From Thiocystis violascens DSM 198 (GTDB lineage: Bacteria; Pseudomonadota; Gammaproteobacteria; Chromatiales; Chromatiaceae): a DNA stretch of 64,000 nucleotides. Positions 18,458-26,895 of this stretch are shown here, one piece after another. Positions within the stretch are counted from its first letter, which is position 1. Each line of letters opens with the position of its first letter. The stretch spans positions 2,340,501 through 2,404,500 of the forward strand of contig NC_018012.1 in NCBI RefSeq assembly GCF_000227745.2, in the 5' to 3' direction. The notes beneath the pieces are model-generated. The model saw only the letters and a list, made by a program, of their open reading frames with translations, did not search any database and was not told the origin of the DNA. Position numbers and translations under genes: made by a program.

Positions 18458-19732
18458 ATGATCAACAACAGGACCAGCCAGTCGATCGGTTTCGCGCTGG
18501 CGGCGCTCGCGGTGAATGCCCAGAATCCAGCCGGCGCGGCGGGTTTTTCGCTGCCTGAAGCCTCCACCGCCGGCCTGGGGACCGCCAACGCGATGGTCGC
18601 CAACCCCAACGAAACGGGCGCATTCCCCTACAACCCCGCCGCCATGGGCTTCCATGATGCCTCCAGTCTCGCGGCCGGGACGATTCTGATCGGCCCCAGT
18701 TTCAGCGTGGACACCGCGAGCGGCGATCACGACAGTCAGGGCGCGGACTGGCTGGCTGGCCCGATGCTTCAGGGCATGTTCAAGCTCAACGATCAGTGGC
18801 GGCTCGGTCTGGGTCTGACCGCTCCGTTCGGGCTGGAGACGCGCTGGGAGGATGGCACCTTTCCGGCCGTCAGCACACTGCCGCCGCCTCGGAATCTCCC
18901 GCGCGGACATCCGACCGCCAGCAAACTGGAGATTCTCGATTTCAGCCCGACCGCGACCTATCGAATCACCGACGATCTAAGCCTCGCCGCCGGACTGGAC
19001 GTGTATTGGGCCAAGACCGCCCAACTCAACTCGACCGCCGGGCAACTCAGCGGCGACGGCACCGGACTCGGTTTCAACCTCAGCGCACTCTACCGGCAAG
19101 GCCCCTGGAGCCTGGGTGCAGCCTTCCGCTCGTCGGCGACCCTGAGTCTCGAAGGCGACTACGCCCCGCTCAGCCAAACGCTGGTCACGATGGGCCGATT
19201 GGCGCCCGCGCAATCCGCCGAGTTGGATGTCAACCTGCCCTGGCGACTGCAAATTGGCGCGCGTTACGCCTTCAATGACCGACTGGCCGTGGAATTCGAC
19301 GTCACCCGGACTGGCTGGAGCGAATTCAGAAATCTGAAAATCGAGGGTAAAAAGACGGGGACGCTGATCTTCAACGATGCCAACAACTGGGATGACGCCA
19401 ACGCCTACCGTCTCGGCGCGACCTACCAGTTGCGCCCCGCGACTCAGTTGCGCGTCGGTTATTCCTACGATGAAACCGGTCAAGGAGACGATCACTTCAG
19501 CGCCAGAGTGCCGGACAACGACCGTCACCTGTTCAGCATCGGTCTCGCCCAGACGCTGGGGCAGGGGTATTCGGTGGAAGCGGGCTACATGTACGTCGTG
19601 GCACGGGATCGCGACTATCGGGGCGGCACCCATTATGTCCCCGGCGGCGACCTCAATGGCACCGACGCACTCAATGGCGACTACTCGATGGACGCCCATC
19701 TGCTCGGTGTGGAGATCGTCAAGGTCTTCTGA
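18458..19732 (+). CDS. FadL/OmpP1/TodX-family outer membrane channel
   Basis: This 424-residue protein has a short signal peptide ending near AQNPAGAAG. It then shows the FadL N-terminal pattern: GFSLPEASTAGLGTANA, then NETGAFPYNPAAMG, corresponding to the hatch that plugs the barrel. Many amphipathic strands follow, and the protein ends in aromatic VKVF, as outer-membrane barrels do. These channels take up long-chain fatty acids and other hydrophobic compounds. An AAGGA ribosome site lies 8 bases before the ATG. It is likely controlled by the divergent LysR regulator. The actual substrate is unknown. Confidence 0.9.
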   Translation: MINNRTSQSIGFALAALAVNAQNPAGAAGFSLPEASTAGLGTANAMVANPNETGAFPYNPAAMGFHDASSLAAGTILIGPSFSVDTASGDHDSQGADWLAGPMLQGMFKLNDQWRLGLGLTAPFGLETRWEDGTFPAVSTLPPPRNLPRGHPTASKLEILDFSPTATYRITDDLSLAAGLDVYWAKTAQLNSTAGQLSGDGTGLGFNLSALYRQGPWSLGAAFRSSATLSLEGDYAPLSQTLVTMGRLAPAQSAELDVNLPWRLQIGARYAFNDRLAVEFDVTRTGWSEFRNLKIEGKKTGTLIFNDANNWDDANAYRLGATYQLRPATQLRVGYSYDETGQGDDHFSARVPDNDRHLFSIGLAQTLGQGYSVEAGYMYVVARDRDYRGGTHYVPGGDLNGTDALNGDYSMDAHLLGVEIVKVF

Positions 19733-19748
19733 AATCCCAGGGAACTCA

Positions 19749-19819
19749 TCACTGCCATTAAGTGAAGCCGTTCGTGTTGAGGCTCTCGAACCACGAACGG
19801 CTTCACTTAATGGCAGTGA
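19749..19819. repeat. Perfect 28-bp inverted repeat after the porin gene
   Basis: The arms at 19749-19776 and 19792-19819 are exact reverse complements, separated by a 15-base loop. The start of the left arm is TCACTGCCATTAAGTGAAGC. The inner part (CCGTTCGTG, then a loop with CTCGAAC) resembles the CCGTTCGT repeats at 39.4 and 49.7 kb. It begins 16 bases after the porin stop codon, so the transcript would fold into a very stable hairpin, which may serve as terminator or mRNA cap. No T-tract follows. Confidence 0.85.
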
Positions 19820-19884
19820 GGTAACTCGTCCGCGACATCCAGGGCTAACCAGGAACAAGCGTGGACGGCAAGCATCCCGATCCC

Positions 19885-20226
19885 TCACGCCTTGCGCAGA
19901 TAACATGCTTTCAGCATGAAGCTACCCCCGTCGATCTTGCAATCGACCTCGTGATCGCCGCCAACCAATCGAATCTTCTTGATCTTGGTGCCCACCTTGA
20001 GCGTCGTGGACGAACCCTTCACCTTCAGATCCTTGATCAGCGCCACGGTATCGCCATCCGCGAGCGGGATGCCATTGGCATCCCGCACCACCCCCTCCGC
20101 CCCCTCGTCATCGCCAACCGCCACATCCATCGGCCATTCGTGGCCACACTCGGGACAGATGTAGAGGGTACCGTCGGAATAGACGTTGTCGGCGGAGCAT
20201 TGGAGACACAGCGGGAAAGATGACAT
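19885..20226 (-). CDS. PhnA/YjdM-like zinc-ribbon protein
   Basis: This 113-residue protein has an N-terminal zinc ribbon (CLQC, then CPECGHEW) followed by the compact C-terminal domain of the YjdM family (VVRDANGIPLADGDTVALIKDLKVKGSS). Despite the old name PhnA, most members are not phosphonoacetate hydrolases and their function is unclear. The ATG at 20226 is chosen because MSSFPLC matches family starts; a longer in-frame reading to 20307 has no family support. It lies downstream of the dienelactone hydrolase gene on the same strand. Confidence 0.85.
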   Translation of the reverse strand: MSSFPLCLQCSADNVYSDGTLYICPECGHEWPMDVAVGDDEGAEGVVRDANGIPLADGDTVALIKDLKVKGSSTTLKVGTKIKKIRLVGGDHEVDCKIDGGSFMLKACYLRKA

Positions 20227-20312
20227 CGGGTTTCCAGAGTGAGTGGCCGAAAGGATGGCGTGACAAGGCGCGCTCCACGGAGAAGCGGCCCTGCCCCAGG
20301 GACTCATTGCGT

Positions 20313-21092
20313 TCAGACGCCGAAGAGTTCGTTAAAAAAGACCTGCATCCGCTGCCAGGAGCGGGTGTCGGACTGGGCGTCGTACTTCAGATTTTCCATG
20401 CCGTACTCGCCAGCATTCGGGTTTGTGAAGCCGTGCCGCGCGCCGCCGTAGAGATCCATTTCCCAGTTGGCACCAGCCGCTTCCAGCGCGTTCTGGAAGT
20501 TGGTTACGACCTCCGGCGCGACAAAGCTGTCGGCCTGCCCATGCAAGACCAGAAGCCTTGGCTGGATCTTGCCCTTGACCTCCGCCGGCGCGGCGGGTAA
20601 CGAGCCGTGGAAGCTGACGACTCCTTTGACATCGGTCCCGCCATAGGCCATCTGCAACAGGGTGCCGCCACCGAAGCAATAGCCGATCGCGGCGATGCGA
20701 GCGGTGTCGACGAGATCGCTCGCTTGCAGTTGCGCCAGACCCCGGCTAGCGCGCTGGCGCCAGAGATCGACATCCGCGGTGATTTCCTGCATCCACTCGC
20801 TGGCCTGCTCTCGCTTGTCGGTGACACGATTGCCGCCGTACATATCCACGGCAAAGGCCACATAGCCCAGCTCCGCAAGCATGCGCGCGCGCTCCTTCGC
20901 ATAGTCGTTCAGTCCCCACCACTCGTGAACCACCAGGATGCCGGGGCGCCGACCGCTGAGCGCGTCATCCCAAAACAGATAGCCGGTCAGCGGCGTCCCC
21001 TCGTCGTCATACGTGATCGCTTTGGACTGAACCTCGGCGTGGACGACCGTTCCGACCGCCAGCAAAAAGAGCATTCCGATCAACCGAAGCAT
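20313..21092 (-). CDS. Dienelactone hydrolase-family protein, exported
   Basis: This 259-residue alpha/beta hydrolase has a signal peptide at residues 1-19 (MLRLIGMLFLLAVGTVVHA). The nucleophile is cysteine in GYCFGGG, as in true dienelactone hydrolases, with Asp in LHGQADSFV and His in GGARHGFTNP completing the triad. It probably hydrolyses an ester or lactone in the periplasm; the substrate is unknown. The ATG at 21092 has a GGGAGAA ribosome site and begins the signal peptide. A longer in-frame extension to 21260 would bury the signal peptide and is rejected. Confidence 0.88.
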   Translation of the reverse strand: MLRLIGMLFLLAVGTVVHAEVQSKAITYDDEGTPLTGYLFWDDALSGRRPGILVVHEWWGLNDYAKERARMLAELGYVAFAVDMYGGNRVTDKREQASEWMQEITADVDLWRQRASRGLAQLQASDLVDTARIAAIGYCFGGGTLLQMAYGGTDVKGVVSFHGSLPAAPAEVKGKIQPRLLVLHGQADSFVAPEVVTNFQNALEAAGANWEMDLYGGARHGFTNPNAGEYGMENLKYDAQSDTRSWQRMQVFFNELFGV

Positions 21093-21290
21093 TGGATTTC
21101 TCCCGTGAGGATACCTGAGGGTGTCGAGATGAGCATCGCGGTGTGGATGGATCCAAATCTTCGCGCTGGACCGCGCAAGGATCGAATGGAGAGCATTCGG
21201 GCGGAGCGCTACGGCATCGCCTGAAATCCAGCCAGTCGAACCGTCAAGATGCGGGTGCAATGGGTGGCCGGTCGATTGACCGGCCAGCGC

Positions 21291-21376
21291 TAAACCGCGT
21301 CCCGAGCGAAAAACGTCGTTTTCGCTTTTACCCCCGCGTCGCGGTCAATCAAGGCGATCGGCGAGACGCGGTTTAA
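21291..21376. repeat. TTAAACCGCGTC-type palindromic element, copy 1
   Basis: Left end TAAACCGCGTC (21291-21301) and right end GACGCGGTTTAA (21365-21376) are inverted copies. The right end overlaps the stop codon of the dsrE2 gene, whose TAA is part of the repeat. The inner sequence holds a smaller hairpin (GAGCGAAAAACGTCGTTTTCGCTTTT). Other complete copies lie at 26771, 31989 and 32096. Confidence 0.75.
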
Positions 21377-21852
21377 ATATAGAGACAGATATCGCTCTCG
21401 CCGGCAAACTCGAAGAACGCCGCCGCGCCGGCGTATTCCACGCCGTCGATGAAGTCGCTCTTGTCCATATCGAACAGATCGACCGTCATCTGGCAGGCGA
21501 TCAGCTTGACTTCGGCCTCCTGACACAGCTCGCGCAATTCCTCGACGCTCGCGACGCCCTTATCCTTCATTTTCTTCTTCATCATCGCGGTCATCATGCC
21601 CTGCATGCCGGGGAGCGTCATCCCGAGCACGGGGAACCACTTATCCATGCCCATTGGCATCGGCATGCCCGGATTGCCAAGCGGAGTCACCTCCAAAGCC
21701 AGATTCTTCTTCAGCAACTGAAGACCATAGAAGGTGAAGAAAATCTGCGTTTCATAGCCCAGCGCCGAAGCCGTCGAGGCCAGAATAAAAGGCGGATAGG
21801 CCCAGTCCAGCGAACCCTTGGTGGCGATGATTGCAAGCTTTTTTGGTTCCAT
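21373..21852 (-). CDS. dsrE2: DsrE2-type sulfur-carrier protein
   Basis: This 159-residue DsrE/F-like protein opens with PKKLAIIATKGSLDWAYPPF. It has a hydrophobic segment (about 20-45), a Met/Gly-rich linker and two cysteines at C110 and C120 (ELCQEAEVKLIACQMTVDLF), the latter in the conserved position that binds persulfide sulfur. It is third in the order rhd-tusA-dsrE2, the cluster found in sulfur oxidisers where the three proteins pass sulfane sulfur through the cytoplasm to the oxidation machinery. A GAGGAGG ribosome site is present. A partial repeat element lies between it and tusA. Confidence 0.9.
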   Translation of the reverse strand: MEPKKLAIIATKGSLDWAYPPFILASTASALGYETQIFFTFYGLQLLKKNLALEVTPLGNPGMPMPMGMDKWFPVLGMTLPGMQGMMTAMMKKKMKDKGVASVEELRELCQEAEVKLIACQMTVDLFDMDKSDFIDGVEYAGAAAFFEFAGESDICLYI

Positions 21853-21907
21853 CGAGTCCTCCTCGCTGCGCGGTTCAGGCGCGCGGGTTATTGTGATGAG
21901 TCGATCA

Positions 21908-21986
21908 TTGAAACCGCGTTCGCGGCGAGTTCACGCAAGGCCGAATCCAGCTCGAAAACCATGCGTACCCTAGTCAAACGCGGCTT
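21908..21986. repeat. Degenerate TTAAACCGCGTC-type element between tusA and dsrE2
   Basis: TTGAAACCGCGTTCGCGGCG on the left and CAAACGCGGCTTA on the right are diverged copies of the ends of the repeat family seen complete at 21291. It sits inside the rhd-tusA-dsrE2 operon, in the 141-base gap, where it could fold in the mRNA and set the relative output of dsrE2. Confidence 0.5.
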
Positions 21987-21993
21987 ACCGAGT

Positions 21994-22224
21994 TCAGGAT
22001 TTCTTGATAAGAAAATGGAACTTGCCGCCCTCTTCACGGGACTCCGTCAATTCGTTACCGGTCTGCTTGGCGAAGGCATCGAAGTCCTTCACCGAACCGG
22101 GATCGGTCGCGACGATATGCAGAACCTGACCGCTCGCCATTGCATTCAGGGTCTTCTTCGCGCGCAGGATCGGCAGCGGACAGTTCAGGCCGCTCGCGTC
22201 AAGTTCTTGATCGAAATCTGCCAT
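21994..22224 (-). CDS. tusA: Sulfur carrier protein TusA
   Basis: This 76-residue protein has the diagnostic LNCPLP motif with the persulfide-carrying cysteine at C15, followed by the two-helix, four-strand fold (ATDPGSVKDFDAFAKQTGNEL). TusA receives sulfur from rhodanese or IscS and hands it to DsrE-type proteins; in sulfur oxidisers it feeds the Dsr or Hdr pathway. It lies between rhd and dsrE2 on the same strand. GGAGG lies 6 bases before the ATG. Confidence 0.95.
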   Translation of the reverse strand: MADFDQELDASGLNCPLPILRAKKTLNAMASGQVLHIVATDPGSVKDFDAFAKQTGNELTESREEGGKFHFLIKKS

Positions 22225-22368
22225 GGAGTACCTCCAGTCTGGGGCTATTTAGAATATCAGTAGACACAAGGATTCGGGTTTATAGGCGAAAGACTACAAA
22301 AAGGCAAGCGGGCGCGATCCCGCGCTCACCCCGGAAAGACGAAGCTCAAACCTGACAACGCCGCTCGC

Positions 22369-22692
22369 TCAAAAGGCAGGCGTCTCGATGGGGAATCCAT
22401 GCCGCGCCCACGCGATGATTCCGCCGCGCAGATTCAGAACCCGGTCATAGCCCTGCTGCATCAGATAGGCGCAGGCCTGATACGAGCGCGCGCCGCTACG
22501 GCAATACAGCACCACCTCCCGATCCTTGGGTAACTCGCTCAGGCGCAGCGGGATCAGATGCATGGGTATCAATACAGCGTCGGGGATGGCGCCCTGCGCA
22601 ATCTCGGCCGGGGTGCGAATATCCACGAGCAGCACCTCCTCGCCATCCGTGAGCCGCTTGCGCAGCGACTCGGAATCGATCTCGATGATCAC
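22369..22692 (-). CDS. rhd: Single-domain rhodanese (sulfurtransferase)
   Basis: This 107-residue rhodanese has its catalytic cysteine at C64 in LYCRSGARSYQACAYL. It transfers sulfane sulfur from a low-molecular-weight persulfide or thiosulfate to an acceptor, here most likely TusA, whose gene follows. The start is GTG at 22692, with AGGA 7 bases upstream, giving MIIEIDSESL. It is the first gene of rhd-tusA-dsrE2 and is divergent from cysG. Confidence 0.9.
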   Translation of the reverse strand: MIIEIDSESLRKRLTDGEEVLLVDIRTPAEIAQGAIPDAVLIPMHLIPLRLSELPKDREVVLYCRSGARSYQACAYLMQQGYDRVLNLRGGIIAWARHGFPIETPAF

Positions 22693-22696
22693 AGTG

Positions 22697-22750
22697 TCGT
22701 CCTACCACAAAACAAACTAATTAAGTATATTAAGGACTTTTGACAATCAA
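22697..22750 (-). promoter_or_regulatory. Candidate promoter for rhd-tusA-dsrE2
   Basis: On the minus strand, TTGTCA is followed after 17 bases by TAATTA in a notably AT-rich stretch (CTTAATATACTTAATTAG) within the 97-base gap between rhd and cysG. The match to sigma-70 boxes is fair, not strong. Confidence 0.35.
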
Positions 22751-22789
22751 CTCAACGATCCTGCGGGGTCTTCGCGGCTGAACATAACC

Positions 22790-24211
22790 ATGGAACTCCT
22801 CCCGATCTTTCTTGACATGAAGGGCAAATCCTGCCTGATCGTCGGCGGCGGCACGACCGCGGCCCGCAAGGCAAGCAACCTGCTGCGCGCCGGCGCCGCG
22901 ATCACGGTCGTCGCGCCGCGGTTGTGCGAGTCGCTCGCCCGCAAGGCCGAGACAGGCGAATGTCGCCACCTCGGCCGCCCTTTCGAGCCAACCGACATTC
23001 CCGGTCACACCCTGATCGTCGCCGCCACCGACGACCGTGACGTCAACCGACGCATCGCGGAACTCGCTGGCGGCTCGGGCATCCCCGTCAACGTGGTCGA
23101 CGACCCCGATGCCTGCACCTTCCTGCTACCCTCGATCGTCGACCGCTCGCCCGTCACCATCGCCGTGTCGAGCGGCAAGACCTCGCCGGTACTGGCGCGG
23201 ATGCTGCGCACCCGGCTCGAAGCGCTGATCCCCGCCGGCTACGGCCGGCTCGCCGACCTCGCCGGACGCTACCGCGAACGGGTCAAGACACGCTTCAGCG
23301 AGGCGCGCGACCGCCGCCGCTTCTGGGACCGGGTGCTGCAGGGCGCCGTCGCCGAGCGCATCCTCGCCGGCCAGTTCGCGGAGGCCGAAGCCGTCATTGC
23401 ACGCGAGCTGGCCCCGGACGCACTGGAATCCGATATGGGCGAGGTCTATCTGGTCGGCGCCGGACCTGGCGACCCGGATCTCATGACCTTTCGCGCGCTG
23501 CGCCTGATGCAACAGGCGGACGTGGTGGTCTATGACCGTCTCGTCGCCTCGCCCATCCTCGAAATGACACGTCGCGACGCCCGCCGCATCTATGTCGGCA
23601 AGGAGCGCAACCATCACGCCATGCGTCAGGAGGAAATCAACCGGCTGCTCGCCGATCTCGCCAAGGACGGGCATCGGGTGCTGCGGCTCAAGGGCGGCGA
23701 CCCCTTCATCTTCGGGCGCGGCGGCGAGGAGATCGACACCCTAGCCGCCGAGGGCGTGCCCTTCCAGGTCATCCCCGGCATCACCGCCGCCTCCGGCTGC
23801 GCCGCTTATGCCGGCATCCCGCTGACCCATCGCGATTATGCCCAGTCCGTCACCTTCGTCACCGGCCATCTCAAGGACGGCACCATCAACCTCAACTGGC
23901 CCGCGCTCGCCCAACCGAACCAGACGGTCGTCTTTTACATGGGCCTGGTCGGCCTGCCGGTCATCGTCGAGCGACTGATCGCCCATGGCGTCTCGCCCGA
24001 GATGCCCATCGCATTGATCCAGCAGGGCACGACCCATCTGCAACGGGTCTACTCCAGCACTCTGGCGACCATCCTGGACGTCGTCACGAGCGACCCGCCG
24101 CAACCACCGACGCTCGTCATCGTCGGCGAAGTCGTCACGCTGCGCGAAAAGCTGAACTGGTTCCGCCCGCCCGACGTGCCCGTCGAGGGGGCGACCACGC
24201 CGATTGTTTAG
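22790..24211 (+). CDS. cysG: Siroheme synthase (trifunctional CysG)
   Basis: This 473-residue fusion has an N-terminal dehydrogenase/ferrochelatase module (about residues 1-210: IVGGGTTAARKASNLL for NAD, NVVDDPDACTF near the active site). The C-terminal uroporphyrinogen-III methyltransferase module (about 215-460) has LVGAGPGDPDLMTFRALR, GGDPFIFGRGGEE and GITAASGCAAYAGIPLTHR. It makes siroheme from uroporphyrinogen III using SAM, NAD and Fe2+. Siroheme is the cofactor of dissimilatory and assimilatory sulfite reductases, so its place next to rhd-tusA-dsrE2 fits supply of reverse-Dsr type sulfur oxidation. Length and motifs are complete. Confidence 0.95.
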   Translation: MELLPIFLDMKGKSCLIVGGGTTAARKASNLLRAGAAITVVAPRLCESLARKAETGECRHLGRPFEPTDIPGHTLIVAATDDRDVNRRIAELAGGSGIPVNVVDDPDACTFLLPSIVDRSPVTIAVSSGKTSPVLARMLRTRLEALIPAGYGRLADLAGRYRERVKTRFSEARDRRRFWDRVLQGAVAERILAGQFAEAEAVIARELAPDALESDMGEVYLVGAGPGDPDLMTFRALRLMQQADVVVYDRLVASPILEMTRRDARRIYVGKERNHHAMRQEEINRLLADLAKDGHRVLRLKGGDPFIFGRGGEEIDTLAAEGVPFQVIPGITAASGCAAYAGIPLTHRDYAQSVTFVTGHLKDGTINLNWPALAQPNQTVVFYMGLVGLPVIVERLIAHGVSPEMPIALIQQGTTHLQRVYSSTLATILDVVTSDPPQPPTLVIVGEVVTLREKLNWFRPPDVPVEGATTPIV

Positions 24212-24304
24212 GCTGCGGGTGAATTCGGCTGTTTTCACGCAGGATCCACCTTGCGGCTTCGTTGGGTATCCTTCTTTTTGCCTTTCGCCTCCAGCGCATG
24301 TGAC

Positions 24305-25267
24305 ATGGAATTGACGACAATGCATCCATCGACGACACCGACGCCAAACTCTGGCGCCGCGCACTGGCTTCTGCTCGGCCTGCTCCTGAATCCAGCCTGG
24401 TCCCAGGCGAGCGAGGAGATTGAACCAGCGAAGCCGAACAGCCCCAAGGAAACGGCCACGGATTTGAGGCAAGACGCGTCGGACAGGGTTCCGACACGGC
24501 CGAGTTCGCCTGATCGGCCAATCCCCAAACCAGCCCCCCAGCGCACGGAACTTAAGTCCAAAGTCGACCAGGCCGCGCGCCAGCATGGCCTGGATCGCGA
24601 CCTGGCGCACGCGCTCATCCGCGCGGAAAGCGCCTACAACCCGCAGGCGGTTTCCTCGGCGGGCGCGATCGGTTTGATGCAGGTGATGCCGGAGACGGCG
24701 GCGGATTATGGCGTGCAAAATCCTGACGCCCTGTTCGAGACGGAGACCAACCTGAACACCGGCATGCGCCATTTCAAGCGTCTGCTCGACAAATACGGCA
24801 ACATCGGCGCGGCGGTGATGGCCTATAACGCTGGCGAGGGCGCGCTGGAACGCAGCGGCGGTTTCGTCTCCTATGCCGAGACCCAGCGGTATACCCATCA
24901 GGTGTTGACGAGCTATCTCGGCAGCAAGGGCATCGACCCCTATTCCGCGCGGGCGCGCGAGGCGACCGGCATCGCCTTGACGCCCGCGATGGCGACCGCT
25001 GGCGGCGGCAAGGCTGGCGGGGGCGTCCGGCGCAACGAACCCGACACCGCTCGGCCAGTAACCGATCAGGTCTGGCAGTCGACAGTCAGGCGGCCCGAGT
25101 TCAGGCCCGAATTCAATCGAGTCGCGAGTTCGCGGTCGCGCGCCATACAGACCAGGGTGTCGTCGCGTTCGCCCTCCCCTCTCGCGCTGAAGGTTTCCAG
25201 CTTGCGGATGACACCACCTCGTTATGCAAATCAACTGTCCAGGGCAGTCGCCGCCAAGCGTCGTTAA
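24305..25267 (+). CDS. Lytic transglycosylase, SLT family
   Basis: This protein of about 320 residues has an N-terminal hydrophobic signal (HWLLLGLLLNPAWSQA), a Pro/Lys-rich linker and an SLT domain (about 95-220). The SLT motifs are LIRAESAYNPQAVSSAGAIG (catalytic Glu), GLMQVMPETA and VMAYNAGEGAL. It cleaves peptidoglycan glycan strands in the periplasm, making 1,6-anhydro ends. The C-terminal 80 residues are basic and low-complexity. The ATG at 24305 is preferred; an in-frame TTG at 24251 would add FFLPFASSAC, an imperfect lipobox, so a lipoprotein form cannot be excluded. It is monocistronic, upstream of the Ter cassette. Confidence 0.85.
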   Translation: MELTTMHPSTTPTPNSGAAHWLLLGLLLNPAWSQASEEIEPAKPNSPKETATDLRQDASDRVPTRPSSPDRPIPKPAPQRTELKSKVDQAARQHGLDRDLAHALIRAESAYNPQAVSSAGAIGLMQVMPETAADYGVQNPDALFETETNLNTGMRHFKRLLDKYGNIGAAVMAYNAGEGALERSGGFVSYAETQRYTHQVLTSYLGSKGIDPYSARAREATGIALTPAMATAGGGKAGGGVRRNEPDTARPVTDQVWQSTVRRPEFRPEFNRVASSRSRAIQTRVSSRSPSPLALKVSSLRMTPPRYANQLSRAVAAKRR

Positions 25268-25438
25268 GCGGTTCTGTCGAGTTATCGCCAAGACCGGGTT
25301 CCCGTGGCAATGAACGCGGAACCTGATAAAGCCCTTATACCATCGCGCCAGCGAGTCGACTAAACTAGCGCGTCCCTGACTTTGATTTGGCAGCGATCCT
25401 TAAAATGATCGCCCGATCACCAACCCGAGGAAATACAC

Positions 25439-26017
25439 ATGGCAATCAGTTTGCAGAAAGGCGGGAACGTCAGCCTGACCAAGACCGATCCGGGCCTGAT
25501 CAATGCGCTCGTCGGGCTGGGTTGGGACGCCCGCTCCACCGATGGCGCGGCCTTCGATCTGGATGCCAGCGTCTTTCTGGTCGGCGAGACCGGCAAGGTG
25601 CTGTCCGACGGGCATTTCATCTTTTACAACCAGAAGACCTCGCCCGATGGCGCCGTGGTCCACTCCGGCGACAACACCACCGGTGCCGGCGAAGGCGACG
25701 ACGAAACCGTCTCGATCAATCTGCCGGGGGTCGACGCTCAGATTCAGCGCATCGTCTTCGCGGTCACCATCCACGAGGCCGAGACCCGCAACCAGAACTT
25801 TGGCATGGTCCGCAACGCCTTCATGCGCGTGCTGAACAAGGACAGCAACACCGAACTGGCCCGCTTCGATCTGTCGGAGGACTACTCGACCGAGACCGCC
25901 ATGGTGTTCGGCGAGGTCTACCGCAACGGCGCGGAATGGAAGTTCAAGGCCGTCGGCCAAGGCTTCGCCGGCGGTCTGAATGCGCTGGCGAAGGACCATG
26001 GGGTGAATGTTGGCTGA
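25439..26017 (+). CDS. TerD-family stress protein (1)
   Basis: This 192-residue protein is a single TerD domain beginning [20 protein letters not shown]. The calcium-site acidic clusters are [27 protein letters not shown] and [17 protein letters not shown]. TerD domains are Ca2+-binding beta-sandwich proteins that decorate membrane-associated stress complexes linked to tellurite, phage and pore-forming toxin resistance. It is the first gene of the ten-gene Ter cassette, with GAGGAAA before the start. It is about 70 percent alike by eye to the TerD at 29688, so one is probably a duplicate. Confidence 0.92.
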   Translation: MAISLQKGGNVSLTKTDPGLINALVGLGWDARSTDGAAFDLDASVFLVGETGKVLSDGHFIFYNQKTSPDGAVVHSGDNTTGAGEGDDETVSINLPGVDAQIQRIVFAVTIHEAETRNQNFGMVRNAFMRVLNKDSNTELARFDLSEDYSTETAMVFGEVYRNGAEWKFKAVGQGFAGGLNALAKDHGVNVG

Positions 26018-26090
26018 CCGTCGGGGGCGGGTTTCAAACCCGCCCCTGCTGGTGCTTTATCCCTGACACCTTGCCGGGAGGACTCAGCCA

Positions 26091-26774
26091 ATGCCCACGT
26101 TCACCGTCACCGGGGAGATCGATCCCTTCCTGCACGTCAGTCTGCAAAAGGGCGAAAAGATCTTTTGCGAATCGGGCGCCATGGTCATGATGGAGGCAGC
26201 GCTTCAGGTCAAGGGCCAACTGCGCGGCGGTCTGGGGCGTGCCCTGCTGCGGCGCATGGCCACCGACGAATCGCTGTTTCAGCAGGAAATCGAGGCCGTG
26301 AGCGGCGACGGCGACTGTCTGCTGTCGCCCACCCTTCCAGGCTCGATCGAACTGCTCGATGTTGGGCCGGGCGATGCCTATACGCTGTCGGATGGCAGTT
26401 TCGTGGCGGCGGACTCCTCCGTCGAGGTGCGCGCGCGCATGAACACGGTCGGCGGCGGGCTGTTCGGCGGCACCGGCGGATTCGTCATCATGGAGGCGAC
26501 GGGGCGTGGCAAACTGGCGGTGTCCGGGTTCGGCTCGATCTTCACGCTTGACATCGCGCCTGATCGCGAAACCGTGATCGACAACAACCATGCGGTGGCC
26601 TGGTCGTCCAATCTGCAGTACGAGGTCGGCATGCCGCAGACCGGGGGCGGGTTCTTCGGGAACATCGTCAATTCGGTGACCTCCGGCGAGGGTCTGGTGC
26701 TCCGCTTTCGGGGCCAGGGCAAGGTCGTGATCTGCTCGCGCAACCGCGGATTATTCCAACCGCAGGCCCATTAA
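26091..26774 (+). CDS. AIM24/TIGR00266-family protein
   Basis: This 227-residue protein has the family's beta-helical pattern and Gly-rich turns: FCESGAMVMMEAALQVKGQL, then GGGLFGGTGGFVIMEATGRG and DNNHAVAWSSNLQYEVGMPQ. Its relatives include the mitochondrial biogenesis protein AIM24; bacterial members have no settled function. Being placed inside a Ter operon, between two TerD genes, suggests a role in the same membrane-associated stress complex. Its TAA stop codon is part of a TTAAACCGCG repeat end. A CGGGAGGA ribosome site precedes the ATG. Confidence 0.85.
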   Translation: MPTFTVTGEIDPFLHVSLQKGEKIFCESGAMVMMEAALQVKGQLRGGLGRALLRRMATDESLFQQEIEAVSGDGDCLLSPTLPGSIELLDVGPGDAYTLSDGSFVAADSSVEVRARMNTVGGGLFGGTGGFVIMEATGRGKLAVSGFGSIFTLDIAPDRETVIDNNHAVAWSSNLQYEVGMPQTGGGFFGNIVNSVTSGEGLVLRFRGQGKVVICSRNRGLFQPQAH

Positions 26775-26857
26775 ACCGCGCTCGGCGCGGTCGGCGATGT
26801 TTTTTAATAAGAGCAACCTCGGCAGCCTCTGTGCCTATCGGAGCGGGCGCGGTTTAA
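26771..26857. repeat. TTAAACCGCG-type palindromic element, copy 2
   Basis: The TTAAACCGCG left end (26771-26780) and the GCGCGGTTTAA right end (26847-26857) are inverted copies. It lies between the AIM24-like gene and the second TerD gene and overlaps the stop codon of the former. The inner part contains TTTTTTAATAA, so it could also weaken read-through within the operon. Confidence 0.75.
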
Positions 26858-26895
26858 GCGATTAATCAATCAATTTCACATCGAGGAATCTTGAG

